Part shown: one piece after another, positions 34,054-43,072 of the stretch
Position numbering within the stretch: position 1 is the stretch's first letter
Layout: each line of letters starts with the position of its first letter
Assembly: GCF_031626495.1 (NCBI RefSeq)
Contig: NZ_JAMQOJ010000006.1
Location: forward strand, 372,001 to 436,000
Length of the DNA stretch: 64,000 nt
DNA from: Natrinema sp031626495
Lineage (GTDB): Archaea; Halobacteriota; Halobacteria; Halobacteriales; Natrialbaceae
Direction of reading: 5' to 3'
Made by a program: the position numbers and the translations under genes
The notes under the pieces: generated by a model
The model's database searches: none
Seen by the model: the letters and a program-made list of their open reading frames with translations, nothing else
Told to the model about the DNA's origin: nothing

Positions 34054-35193
34054 GTGAATTCCGCCTCAACGTCGGCCGGCGACCCACTCGAGGAGTTCCT
34101 TCGATCGAAATCGAAGGGCGGCGAAGACAGCGGGAACTATCGACGCAACCTCGAGCGCTGCGTCGAGGACTTTCTCGAGTGGCTCGAGGAAGACTCCCGC
34201 TCTGACGGGACGTTCGACGAACTAAACGAACGGACGTTCCGCCGGTACGCTCGAGAGCTCACGAACCGAGACCTCGCACCGGGGACGGTGCTGACGTACT
34301 ACGCGCACGTCAGCGCCTACGTCGGCTGGTGCGTTCGTGAAGGCCTCCTCGAGGCGAACTACGCCCAGCGAAACGTCGCGAAGGAACCGCTTCCCGACAA
34401 CGACGGCCGCCGATCGGGTGATCAGCAGGCCTGGACTGACGAACACAGAGTACAGATTACGCGCTACGTCGACGAACGAGCCCACGATGCTGCCGACGAA
34501 AAGGGGTTCGACGCTGTCCGGGAGTTTCGTGATCGAGCGCTCGTCTACGTTCTTTGCTACTCCGGCGTCCGCGGTGGTGAGATCTTCGCGGATCCGAAGG
34601 ACGACCGCCGGAACGGCCTTCGATGGGGAGACATCTCGCTCGAGGACCGGAAGATGACCGTCCTCGCGAAAAAGCAAGACTGGTCCGACCGTTCCCTGAC
34701 GAAACAGGCGATAAATCCTATGGCGCGATACAGAAAAATCCTCGATCCGGCGGGGGACGACTGGCCGGTCTTTCCGACGTTTCACCTTCCGACACTGTAC
34801 GAGACGCTTCGAACCGGGTTACGGGAAGAACATGGCTGGTCAGACACAGAGGTCGAGGAGTACGTCGACGATCTCACCGGCCAGGTGGACGTGTTGGACG
34901 CACTCCGGGAATACGAACTGACACCGCCCTCGATCAATACCGATGGCGCTCGGCGGATCATGCGACGACTCTGTGAGGATGCCGGAATCGATCTCGAGGA
35001 CAAACACGGCTATCTCGCACCGCACGGCGGCCGGCGCGGCGCGGGGGAGGTAATGGTTCGCCAACGCGGGTTTACAGCCGCTGCCCGTTTGCTGGACAAC
35101 AGTGAGGAGGTCGTCCGCCAGTCCTACTCACATATCGAAGCGAAGGAGATGGCCAAAGACGCCGGTGATGCGTTCGCGGAGCACGATACGTAA
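34054..35193 (+). CDS. tyrosine-family site-specific integrase
   Basis: 379 residues. N-terminal SAM-like core-binding domain (EEFLRSKSKGGEDSGNYRRNLERCVEDFLEWLEE), then the catalytic domain: Arg in LCYSGVRGGEIF, a Lys-containing beta-hairpin (KMTVLAKKQDWSDRS), HGGRRGAGE (HxxR) and the nucleophile Tyr in RQSYSHIEA. The start is GTG. It probably catalyses integration/excision of a plasmid or provirus. No phage genes are adjacent. Confidence 0.88.
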   Translation: MNSASTSAGDPLEEFLRSKSKGGEDSGNYRRNLERCVEDFLEWLEEDSRSDGTFDELNERTFRRYARELTNRDLAPGTVLTYYAHVSAYVGWCVREGLLEANYAQRNVAKEPLPDNDGRRSGDQQAWTDEHRVQITRYVDERAHDAADEKGFDAVREFRDRALVYVLCYSGVRGGEIFADPKDDRRNGLRWGDISLEDRKMTVLAKKQDWSDRSLTKQAINPMARYRKILDPAGDDWPVFPTFHLPTLYETLRTGLREEHGWSDTEVEEYVDDLTGQVDVLDALREYELTPPSINTDGARRIMRRLCEDAGIDLEDKHGYLAPHGGRRGAGEVMVRQRGFTAAARLLDNSEEVVRQSYSHIEAKEMAKDAGDAFAEHDT

Positions 35194-35289
35194 TTCACTT
35201 TCAGGGGGCTCCCTGGCGCTCTGGGACAGGGTTAAGCTGGTGCAGCCCGGATGTCTTTATACGCTGACTGCGGCAGCGTCTCTCGACTC

Positions 35290-35904
35290 ATGCTCACTCC
35301 AACAGTCATCAGCGAGTACGATAGACAGGCGCCGGAGGACACAGCAACGGCGACGTTCGGCCTCGGCTGTTTCTGGGGTCCCGATGCGATGTTCGGCGCC
35401 TTGGACGGCGTCGTACGAACGCGAGTCGGCTACGCCGGTGGAACGAAACCCGACCCGTCGTACGAGGTCCTCGGTGATCACACGGAAGTCGTCCAGTTCG
35501 AGTACGACCCCAAGCAACTCTCGTTCGGCGAGTTGCTCGAGCGGGCGTTCGACGAACACGACCCGTCTCAGCAACCGAAGAAACGCCAGTACCAGAACGT
35601 AATCTTCACCGAGACTGCTGCGCAGCACGAACAGCTGCACGCGTTCCTCGACGGATGCGAACTCAGTCGAGAGCACATCGAGACGCGTTTCGAACGACTT
35701 GAACAGTTCCACCTGGCAGAGGACTACCACCAGAAATTCAATCTTCGCGGTAAACGGTGGATCACCGACACGTTCGCCGAGGCGGGCTACGATACCACTG
35801 CAATCAGAGAATCGCCGGCAGCAGCGAAATTGAACGCCCACGTTGCAGGTCACGATGTCAGTGCTCCTTTCGTCGAGTCAACGCACGAGCCACGGTCGGA
35901 GTGA
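35290..35904 (+). CDS. msrA: peptide methionine sulfoxide reductase A
   Basis: 204 residues. Catalytic GLGCFWGPDAMF, VVRTRVGYAGGTKPDPSYEVLGDHTEVVQ, FDEHDPSQQPKKRQYQNVIFT and FHLAEDYHQKF are all MsrA family segments. Reduces methionine-S-sulfoxide in oxidised proteins. ATG 35290 is chosen because the upstream extension is not family-like. Confidence 0.92.
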   Translation: MLTPTVISEYDRQAPEDTATATFGLGCFWGPDAMFGALDGVVRTRVGYAGGTKPDPSYEVLGDHTEVVQFEYDPKQLSFGELLERAFDEHDPSQQPKKRQYQNVIFTETAAQHEQLHAFLDGCELSREHIETRFERLEQFHLAEDYHQKFNLRGKRWITDTFAEAGYDTTAIRESPAAAKLNAHVAGHDVSAPFVESTHEPRSE

Positions 35905-36274
35905 TGACTTGTCTGAAGAGCACCGTGCTAATGGCTTAGACATCTCCCTCGGCTCCAAGCCGTGCGAATTCAGTTCCCGGAGCCCCTCTCGAAGCAGACA
36001 TCGGCAGTCGTAATCTGTTTCTAGACTTAACCAACAGGACGGGACTGCCGACAACGTTGGTTAAATCTTGTCGCGATTAGGTCCCGCTCGTATCCATAAT
36101 CACTGTGGGTCCTTTTGGACGAGTGACCAAGTTACAGTCACACCCTTCGAAGCCGCCGAACGCCCCGGCGAGGTCTACGACTCATCGTTTCGTTCTCGTA
36201 CTAAATCCTATAATGTAGATCATTCGAGATAACATACTGGTAGATACGCTTCAGAAACGGCTATGGATCGTCAT
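35905..36274. other. intergenic region, no supported gene
   Basis: 370 bases between msrA and the ParA-like fragment. I see no ORF with protein character, no RNA gene and no strong repeat. Confidence 0.4.
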
Positions 36275-36500
36275 TCACGGCGTGGAGGAGGTCAAAGCCC
36301 CGACTGCGCCGAAGTGCTTGAGTTGTGGGTTTGCCGGATCGTAGGCCGTTAGCGGCTGTCGTCGTTCATAGGCATCGCCGATCGCACCGGTATGCCGGAC
36401 CGGTGTCTTCGGCGGGTCAACCTCGCCCGCGTTGATTGCCGCTCATTCGTCGGCGCGGATTCGAGCGAACGGTGGGATAGGCTTATCCAGCACCGTCTCG
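36275..36500 (-). pseudogene. decayed C-terminal fragment, ParA-like ATPase
   Basis: Reverse-strand reading near 36275-36500 gives TLETVLDKPIPPFARIRADE, an in-frame TGA, AAINAGEVDPPKTPVRHTG, then AIGDAYERRQPLTAYDPANP and QLKHF before a stop. The pattern of PIPPFARIR...VRHTGAIGDAYExxxPLxxYDPxNPQ resembles the C-terminus of haloarchaeal plasmid ParA proteins. There is no Walker region and the stop is internal, so it is a relic. Family call is from memory of the pattern and is tentative. Confidence 0.35.
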
Positions 36501-36684
36501 AGGGTGGACCCATTCGGGGTAGTCCGTTAAGAACTAAACGTCGTCGGTGACGGACTTGATTGGCGGGAGACGTAGTACTCCCCGTATAGCTGTCCGTATC
36601 TTTAGTCGGCAGCGACATGTTCAAGAGAGATCACCGACTTCACCAAACAAATTGATCTGGAGACTGTGGAGCCCCGCCGAAGTC

Positions 36685-36921
36685 TCAGCCGATATCGTCC
36701 GGTCCGAGCTCCTCTAGCAGTCGTTGTGTTTCGAACGAATCAGTATCGGGGAGGGGAACATCCCCGGAGCACAATTGACAGTGGTACATTTCGTCGGAGA
36801 GTTCCGATCGAGATCGTTCAAGCACGGTATACGCCTGTTGAACTCCCTGGCAATCTTGGTTCGTATGGTAACAGTCGCTCTGAGGGACGATGTAGACCGA
36901 TTTCGTTCGACTCCTACACAT
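36685..36921 (-). CDS. small cysteine/histidine protein, possible zinc ribbon
   Basis: 78 residues from ATG 36921 (MCRSRTKSVYIVPQSDCYHT). Cysteines in DCYHTNQDCQG and MYHCQLCSGD could form a four-ligand metal site. No named family recognised. An in-frame GTG at 36930 would add three residues. It is isolated at the border of a low-GC, gene-poor stretch. Confidence 0.6.
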   Translation of the reverse strand: MCRSRTKSVYIVPQSDCYHTNQDCQGVQQAYTVLERSRSELSDEMYHCQLCSGDVPLPDTDSFETQRLLEELGPDDIG

Positions 36922-38443
36922 ATCGATCACCGCCGTCGATCTTCATTTTCAATGTGTGTAACGAAGTATGACGTACCAAATAAATTTATTCGATATAAAA
37001 TATGATTAGGTTCTGTGATCACAACCCGGTTCCAGCCCCTATGACCACTTCCTGAAATGAATGACATCCATACAATGGGTTCGGGAGCCATTATACAATT
37101 TGAAGTCCAACAGAAAATATGCTATATATGCCACTATGGCTCCAGAGGGGGATAATAGTGTTGTAGATATACAATACCCCTGCGGTCAGCTCTCGATTTT
37201 CACCCACGATTTATAAACGCAGTTAGTATTCATTGTGAGGCCGCGAAGGATATTTTGACCCCGTTTCTGTTGTCATATTCGACTATGTGAACCCTACTCA
37301 AAATGCAAGCTGAACGATCGTAAAATGGCTTAGGATACGTCTTACCCGCTCTTGCCTCTGACATCGATTAGCAAGGTGTTCGGCAACTGAAATTGATGCT
37401 TCTCATGCAATACTGTGGTATTGAAACTGATCTACTGACCCTAGAGTATTGTAGCCAAATATCAATTCCAGTTACTGCTGCTCTTGGCATATGTTTTATT
37501 AATCCGTTCGTACCGACCTCATCGTCCGCAAGACGTGAAACGTTCAGATGGACCGCCTGAGCCTTCTGTTCGCGTGGATCGTAGCAAGCAGAAGCTAGAA
37601 AGATGCCGATGCGCCCACTGCCGGATCGCTTGAAGAGGGCGTTCGATGCGATGTGCGTACCACCAAGCATTGTGAGTCAGTGACCTTCACGTTCCAAATA
37701 TTCGTAGCGCCGATCCGCATCATCTTCGGTAGCTTCGTTACACCGCAGCCACCTGTACAAACCCTGAGAGACCGCGTTCAGTGTAATCAAACAATTTTAA
37801 ACATACCGACGGAGACTTCGGAGAGGTTCTTCGAAAAGAGGTCCGAAGGAACGTGATTTCTGCATCCTGATGCCAGTCGTAGTCGGAGTCGGGTCCTCCA
37901 GTAACGGCGACTAGTAGTAACTCGTATTCGCGACTTGCGAACCTGAGGCAGTTTCACATCGTCCGGCGGGATACTTCCAGTATTCATCTCGTTCTTCCCC
38001 ATCTCGTATCTGAAAATCTTATGGCCCTATATGCCCTGCATGTGATTTGTGCATTCCGAACACTCCATTTCGGAATCAGCCCTTCGAATAACAATAGTAC
38101 TATTGTTATTCTCACTGCCGGGGGGACCAATACAATGAATTGGAGCCAGCTTTGGTGCGCCATATAAATGGCTATTTGTTCGGTAGTTGTTCTACTGGAC
38201 TCGAACTGCCAGAATATGGCCTCCTCCCAGAGATATGTTCATTATAACCAAACTAGTTGGCATTATATCGGGCGCATATTCTGGAAATTATTTGTGCTCG
38301 CCCCATTTGTTATGGTGAATGTGTGGATACGGACCTTACTACTGGAAAAAATCTATTTCTGCGGCAGCAGTGGAGTTCGTGTTCTACTTTTAGAGACGGG
38401 ATGACGGATACAATCAAACGTCTCCGTGTTTGTCTATCCCAAA
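36922..38443. other. gene-poor, AT-rich spacer before the IclR-bracketed island
   Basis: About 1.5 kb with visibly lower GC than the flanks. Open frames such as 37368-37670 (reverse) and 37787-38002 (reverse) have no recognisable domain and no haloarchaeal acidic bias. The palindrome at 38086-38111 is the one clear feature. It could hold decayed genes or an unannotated RNA. Confidence 0.45.
38086..38111. promoter_or_regulatory. perfect 26-base palindrome upstream of iclR copy 1
   Basis: Arms GAATAACAATAGT and ACTATTGTTATTC meet without spacer, a perfect dyad. A related palindrome lies upstream of the second iclR gene (62471-62498), sharing the core TAACAATAGTACT-TTGTTA with one differing base. 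A shared site before two paralogous regulators suggests an operator; a hairpin role is the alternative. Confidence 0.6.
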
Positions 38444-38450
38444 CATATAA
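38444..38450 (+). promoter_or_regulatory. TATA element of iclR copy 1
   Basis: catataa ends 25 bases before ATG 38475, the same spacing as atatataa before ATG 62905 of copy 2. Both transcripts would be leaderless. Confidence 0.5.
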
Positions 38451-38474
38451 GTGATGTACGGTTCAGTAACTGAT

Positions 38475-39254
38475 ATGACCAAGAAACCGACTGAGGACGG
38501 CCGTCTTATACAGTCCGTTGAGAAGGCGTGTCAAATCGTCAGGGCGTTACGGGAACTCGACGGCGCGGGGGTAACCGAGATCGCGGATCAGGTGAATATG
38601 TCCAAAGGATCGGCGCACACGTACCTGAAGACGCTGCAGCGAAATAACATCGTGACCGAGATTGACGGACGCTATCAGCTCGGCCTCTTCTTACTCGAGC
38701 TTGGCGAGTACGTCAAACATCAAAACAAAGCATGGCAGTTCGCCCAAGAGCCGCTCGAGGAGATGGCTGCAGAGACGGGCGAGTTGGCCCGTCTGATCGT
38801 TCGAGAACAGGGCTATGGGGTCTATCTCGCGAAAGCGACGGGAGAACACGCAATCGAGACGACGATTCGCCCGGGCCAGCGCGAATATCTCCACTACACG
38901 TCGCAAGGAAAGGCGATTCTCGCCCACATGTCCGAAGCCGAGGTGCGAAAGGTCATCGATACGCACGGCCTGCCGAAGCGGACGGAAAAGACGATTACGG
39001 AGTCGGCCGAGTTATTCGAGGAATTAGAGGAGATCCGCGAGCGGGGAATCGCCTTCAGCCAGAGCGAACGAACTCGCGGCCTGCGGTGCGTTGCCGCGCC
39101 GATCCACGCGCCGAACGATACGGTCGTAGCCGCAATCGGCGTCTGTGGCCCCACGAGTCGCATGCGCGGGGATCGATTCCGCGAGGAGTTGCCGACGCTG
39201 GTCCGCGACAAAGCGAACGTCATCGAGGTCAACATGCAAATGGATGCAGATTAG
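38475..39254 (+). CDS. IclR-family transcriptional regulator (copy 1)
   Basis: 259 residues. N-terminal winged helix-turn-helix (VEKACQIVRALRELDGAGVTEIADQVNMSKGSAHTYLKTL), then the IclR ligand-binding domain (LGEYVKHQN, ARLIVREQGYGVYLAKATGEH, HYTSQGKAILAHM, RERGIAFSQSERTRGLRCVAAPIHAP). After the first ~12 residues it differs from copy 2 at only five positions. It sits directly upstream of the NicX-like gene in the same direction and probably senses a small aromatic or organic acid of the island (inference). Confidence 0.93.
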   Translation: MTKKPTEDGRLIQSVEKACQIVRALRELDGAGVTEIADQVNMSKGSAHTYLKTLQRNNIVTEIDGRYQLGLFLLELGEYVKHQNKAWQFAQEPLEEMAAETGELARLIVREQGYGVYLAKATGEHAIETTIRPGQREYLHYTSQGKAILAHMSEAEVRKVIDTHGLPKRTEKTITESAELFEELEEIRERGIAFSQSERTRGLRCVAAPIHAPNDTVVAAIGVCGPTSRMRGDRFREELPTLVRDKANVIEVNMQMDAD

Positions 39255-39290
39255 AAAGCGGAGTCGCCTGATCTCCAGACCGAACGTCCA
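38511..39290 (+). repeat. direct repeat, iclR copy 1 with 3' flank
   Basis: Aligns without gaps to 62941-63720 at a constant offset of 24,430 bases, covering nearly the whole iclR gene and about 35 bases after the stop. Same orientation, so homologous recombination between copies could delete the intervening island. Confidence 0.9.
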
Positions 39291-39420
39291 GTTGTGACAG
39301 GGTGTGCTTACGTTCTCTGCTTGGAAGTTCGTGATTCCGCAAGCAGAGGTATTGCAGACTGGTTGTAAGCTATCAACCCCCAAAATATATTGTGTATGAG
39401 AGAAAACAGGCGACTGCATT

Positions 39421-40476
39421 ATGGAAGAAGCTGGCCTACTAGTGCCGTTATTCCGGCGCCAGATGGAGCATTGCCAAGTGACGGCCGATGAAACCATCGC
39501 CCTCGTGACTGACGCGAAGAGTCCACGGGAGTTCATCGGTGCCTGTTTCGCCGCGGCCGAGGACCTGGACGCGGACGTGTTCGAGGTGCAAGTGCCCGAG
39601 TACGGGCGTAACTCCGTTGGCCCGGAGATTTCCGAAGGTCAGGGCGGGACGCTCCGCCTGCCTGACGGTCCGGTCGAAGCCTGCAAACACGCGGATATGG
39701 TGTTCGACTTCACCCTCGAGGGGTTCATCCACGTCCCCGAGCGTGGCGAGATCCGCGACGCCGATACGCGAATCCTTCGTGTCGGCGCGCGCGAACCTCA
39801 CTATCTCCGCCGGCTGATGCCCTGGGAGCCCGAGGAAGCCCAGCGCGTCAAAGACCGCGTCCAGCGTCACCGTGACCTGCTGGCCGACGCCGACGAGATG
39901 CGTATCACCTCCGAGTACGGCACCGACGTGACCATGGAAGTCGAACCCTACACGGCCTTTGACTCGTACGGGTTCGCCGACGAACCCGGCAAGTGGGACG
40001 TCTGGGGCCAGAACATGGTCTCGAACTATCCGTCGAACGTCGAAGGGACCATCGTTATCGCGCCGAGCGACTACAATGTCGTCCCCTTCGCCGACTACGT
40101 CAGCTCCGCGATCGAATGCGTCGTCGAGGACAACTACATCGTCGAAATCAACGGCGAGGGCGGCGACGCCGAGTTGATGCGCGGCCACCTCGAGAGTTAC
40201 GACGACCCGGACGTCTGGGCGACGAGCCACTTCGGCTGGGGACTCAACCCGAACGGCACGTTCTACAACATGGCGCTCCACGACCGCGCGCCTGACCAGA
40301 CCGGTGTCAGCGCCAGCGAGGGTCGTGTCTGGGAAGGCAACATGCTGTGGAGTACCGGGCCGAACACCCATGAAGACCGTTACGCGCCGTGTCACTACGA
40401 CATCGCCCAGAAAAACTGTAGCGTCTACCTCGATGGTGAACCAGTCGTCGAACAGGGCGAAGTCGTCGTTGACTGA
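39421..40476 (+). CDS. NicX-like extradiol-type ring-cleaving dioxygenase
   Basis: 351 residues, the length of 2,5-dihydroxypyridine 5,6-dioxygenase NicX. The three Fe(II) ligands of that enzyme are kept: His270 in TSHFGWGLNP, His325 and Asp327 in APCHYDIAQKNC. Other shared blocks are YGFADEPGKWDVW, MALHDRAPDQ and STGPNTHEDR. NicX opens the pyridine ring to N-formylmaleamate. The fold is shared with M29 aminopeptidases, so databases may label it leucyl aminopeptidase, but the ligand pattern favours an iron dioxygenase. Its promoter has aaaatatatt about 30 bases before the ATG. First enzyme gene of the island. Confidence 0.75.
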   Translation: MEEAGLLVPLFRRQMEHCQVTADETIALVTDAKSPREFIGACFAAAEDLDADVFEVQVPEYGRNSVGPEISEGQGGTLRLPDGPVEACKHADMVFDFTLEGFIHVPERGEIRDADTRILRVGAREPHYLRRLMPWEPEEAQRVKDRVQRHRDLLADADEMRITSEYGTDVTMEVEPYTAFDSYGFADEPGKWDVWGQNMVSNYPSNVEGTIVIAPSDYNVVPFADYVSSAIECVVEDNYIVEINGEGGDAELMRGHLESYDDPDVWATSHFGWGLNPNGTFYNMALHDRAPDQTGVSASEGRVWEGNMLWSTGPNTHEDRYAPCHYDIAQKNCSVYLDGEPVVEQGEVVVD

Positions 40477-40813
40477 GTGACTGCGCACAAGCGATACGCG
40501 GACCGCCAGAGATAGCGACTCGACGTGCCATAGCCTTCATCGGTCGGTCCGTCCGTCATTTTTGTTCTGGTTGTGCTTCTCTGAGCGAGTAGTGAGAGTC
40601 CTTCTAGAGGCGACAAAGGCGGCCGCGAACGGGAAGCCCGAACGACCAAAGCGACACTCGAGGTGATCGTCACATCGCCGCCGCTAAAGGCATAGCCGTC
40701 CGGGTTGCGCCAAACGGTCCTGAACCGGAAGGAAGACAGAACCTTACTCGATATCCCACAGTACTGTAAGCCCACGGCGCGGCTCGGGAGTCGATCACGC
40801 TCTCCTGATCGCT
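40477..40813. other. intergenic region between convergent genes
   Basis: 337 bases between the NicX-like gene and the reverse-strand esterase. Frames on both strands appear to be noise. No terminator hairpin with a T-run was found. Confidence 0.4.
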
Positions 40814-41758
40814 TCACTCCTTCTGGGGTGAAGCACTCAGCCGCGACTGAATATGGTCCGCTAATCGGCTCATTGCTTCGTCGGCCGTATCGACTTCGTC
40901 TGTGAGGCTCAAAAAGCCGTGCGCGAGCGACGGATAGTGGTCGTGAGTTGTCGGGACACCGTTTGCTTCGAGTTGGTCTACATACTCGACGCCATCATCC
41001 CGAAGCACGTCTAAGCCGGCGGTCAACACGACTGCGGGAGCAACGCCAGAGAGGTCTGACGCTCGACGAACTGCTGCGAGTGGATTCCGTTTGTGGACGG
41101 GATCATCGAGGTACTGATCCCAGAACCACTCCATATCGCGACGGGTAAGTAGGGGCTGATCGCTGTGCTGAACGTATGACTCCGTCTCGCGGACAGTGCC
41201 CGTGATCGGATAGAGCAGGAACTGTCCTGATAGGCTCGGTCCCGTTTCCCGAGCCCGGAGAGCCGCTGCAGCTGCAAGGTTCCCTCCAGCACTCGTCCCT
41301 GCCACGCCAATACTGCTCGAATCGGCACCTAACTTGTCTGCGTACTCTGCTGCCCACTGCAGAGCTGTGGAAACATCGTTGAGGGCCGCAGGGAACGGGT
41401 GTTCCGGCGCAAGGCGATAATCGACCGAGATAACCAGGCAGCCAGTTCGACTGGCGAGTTCACGGCAGATGTTGTCCGCAGAATCGAGTGTGCCGAGCGT
41501 CCACCCGCCGCCGTGGCAAAAGACGAGAACGGGTGGATGCTCCGCCTCCGGCCGATATACCCGTATCGGAATTGCGGCTTCGTCACCCTCGATCTCGAAA
41601 TCACGGACCAAATCCAGGTCGATCCCCGCACCACGAGAGAAGACCTCGTCTTCAATCCGCCGGGCGCACGGAATCGACATCGAATGCCAGTCCGGAATAC
41701 CGTTGTCTTCCAGTTCTTCGATAACCGTTGCCATCTGGGGATTCATTCGCTGACTCAT
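40814..41758 (-). CDS. HSL-family alpha/beta hydrolase (esterase/deformylase candidate) 1
   Basis: 314 residues. Oxyanion loop HGGGWTLG, nucleophile elbow GTSAGGN, catalytic Asp in GLDVLRDDG and His in LAHGFLSL complete the triad of hormone-sensitive-lipase-type esterases. Next to a NicX-like dioxygenase it could remove a formyl group from a ring-opened product (as NicD, also an alpha/beta hydrolase, does), but sequence alone says only carboxylesterase-type hydrolase. Confidence 0.85.
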   Translation of the reverse strand: MSQRMNPQMATVIEELEDNGIPDWHSMSIPCARRIEDEVFSRGAGIDLDLVRDFEIEGDEAAIPIRVYRPEAEHPPVLVFCHGGGWTLGTLDSADNICRELASRTGCLVISVDYRLAPEHPFPAALNDVSTALQWAAEYADKLGADSSSIGVAGTSAGGNLAAAAALRARETGPSLSGQFLLYPITGTVRETESYVQHSDQPLLTRRDMEWFWDQYLDDPVHKRNPLAAVRRASDLSGVAPAVVLTAGLDVLRDDGVEYVDQLEANGVPTTHDHYPSLAHGFLSLTDEVDTADEAMSRLADHIQSRLSASPQKE

Positions 41759-41907
41759 CTACGGATATGTATGATCCCCTATTGCAAATAATTTCACATT
41801 CTGATCGCCTCGGCTGGCGGCCGGTCCGTGCCACCTCCGCTTCTCTGTACAAGCCGAATCACTGTGCGTGCCGAAAAACACATAATAATCAATGTGAATG
41901 TCTCTGT

Positions 41908-42996
41908 ATGGCACGAATTGAAAAGTACATGGCTGTTGGCCTTTCGCCGACAGTGTGGGGTGCCGAGGAGCGAAGTGACATTCAGAAAAACCTGGACCAC
42001 ATTCACGAGACGCTCTCGGCGGCGACGTGGCTGAGTAGCGTTGACCTCCCGGTCAAACTCGCGGTGATCCCCGAAGGAGCACTGCAAGGGTTCACCGATG
42101 AAGTGCACGATATGGAGCATACGGAATACCGGGAGGAGATCGCGATCGACATCCCCGGCGAAGAGACCGATGTGCTCGGTGAGTACGCGAAAGAGTTCGA
42201 CATCTATATTGTCGCATCAGCGAAGGAAAAGGCGCCGGAGTACGAGGATAAGTTCGTGAATACCGCGTTCGTTATCGATCCGGACGGTGAGGTGATCCTC
42301 AAACACCGAAAGAACACCCCTCTCCTCCCGGTTGAACGGTCAGTCGCGCCACACGACGTCTGGGACGACTGGGTTGACGAACACGGTGCGGATCTCGATT
42401 CGTTCTTCCCGGTTGTCGATACAGACATCGGACGGATCGGGATCTCTCTCGCTATCGAGGGCGCATATCCTGAATACGTACGCGGCCTTGCGATGAACGG
42501 CGCCGAGGTCGTTTGTCGAATTGCCTGTCCCGAACCGCTCGTCGCGAACGAAGCGTGGGAGATTCAGAACAAGGCACGTGCGTTAGACAACAGTACCTAC
42601 GTCGTTGCTCCGAACCTCGGAACGTACTATCTGACGCCCGATTCGGAGACCCCGGTTGATACGTTCGGCGGTGGATCGATGATCGTCAACCACAAGGGGA
42701 AGACGATATCCGATCACGACTACGGTGGTGGGTCGTCCTACTGCGCGGGGGTCATCGATATCGAGGGCCTTCGAGAGTTCCGGTACCGATCGCCACTGAT
42801 GAACTGGATGAAAGACCTCCGTACCGAACTGTGTCAGGTCATCTATGACAGGGAGCTCTACCCCAAGAACCTCTGGCTCGACAGGACGCCGGTACAACAC
42901 GACGAGTATGCAGAAGAGGTAACGCAAGAGCGTATCGAAGACATGGTCGAGAAGGATATTTGGGTTCCACCGTACTGGGAGCGAGAAGACGAGTAA
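41908..42996 (+). CDS. nitrilase-superfamily protein lacking the catalytic cysteine
   Basis: 362 residues of the carbon-nitrogen hydrolase fold. Glu of the triad is in VIPEGALQGF and Lys in LKHRKNTPLLP. At the cysteine position the expected GxxIC-YD-xxFPE reads GISLAIEGAYPE, with alanine where the nucleophile should be (codon gct at about 42460). Cysteines follow 20-25 residues later (VVCRIACPEP) but not in the active-site elbow. Either a non-catalytic binding protein or an enzyme with a shifted nucleophile. ATG 41908 is preceded by AT-rich sequence. Confidence 0.85.
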   Translation: MARIEKYMAVGLSPTVWGAEERSDIQKNLDHIHETLSAATWLSSVDLPVKLAVIPEGALQGFTDEVHDMEHTEYREEIAIDIPGEETDVLGEYAKEFDIYIVASAKEKAPEYEDKFVNTAFVIDPDGEVILKHRKNTPLLPVERSVAPHDVWDDWVDEHGADLDSFFPVVDTDIGRIGISLAIEGAYPEYVRGLAMNGAEVVCRIACPEPLVANEAWEIQNKARALDNSTYVVAPNLGTYYLTPDSETPVDTFGGGSMIVNHKGKTISDHDYGGGSSYCAGVIDIEGLREFRYRSPLMNWMKDLRTELCQVIYDRELYPKNLWLDRTPVQHDEYAEEVTQERIEDMVEKDIWVPPYWEREDE

Positions 42997-43072
42997 CGGT
43001 AGTAGCCAGCGATACCGATTTACGGCCACGGACTCGGCCCCGCCGAGGCCGACGCGATTTTGGACAATCAGT

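Noticed and set aside
34000..36300. tRNA or attachment-site duplication near the integrase
   Set aside because: I looked for a tRNA gene or repeated core next to the integrase and found none.
37368..37670. 100-codon reverse frame in the AT-rich spacer
   Set aside because: No recognised domain, no acidic bias and no clear promoter; may be decayed DNA.
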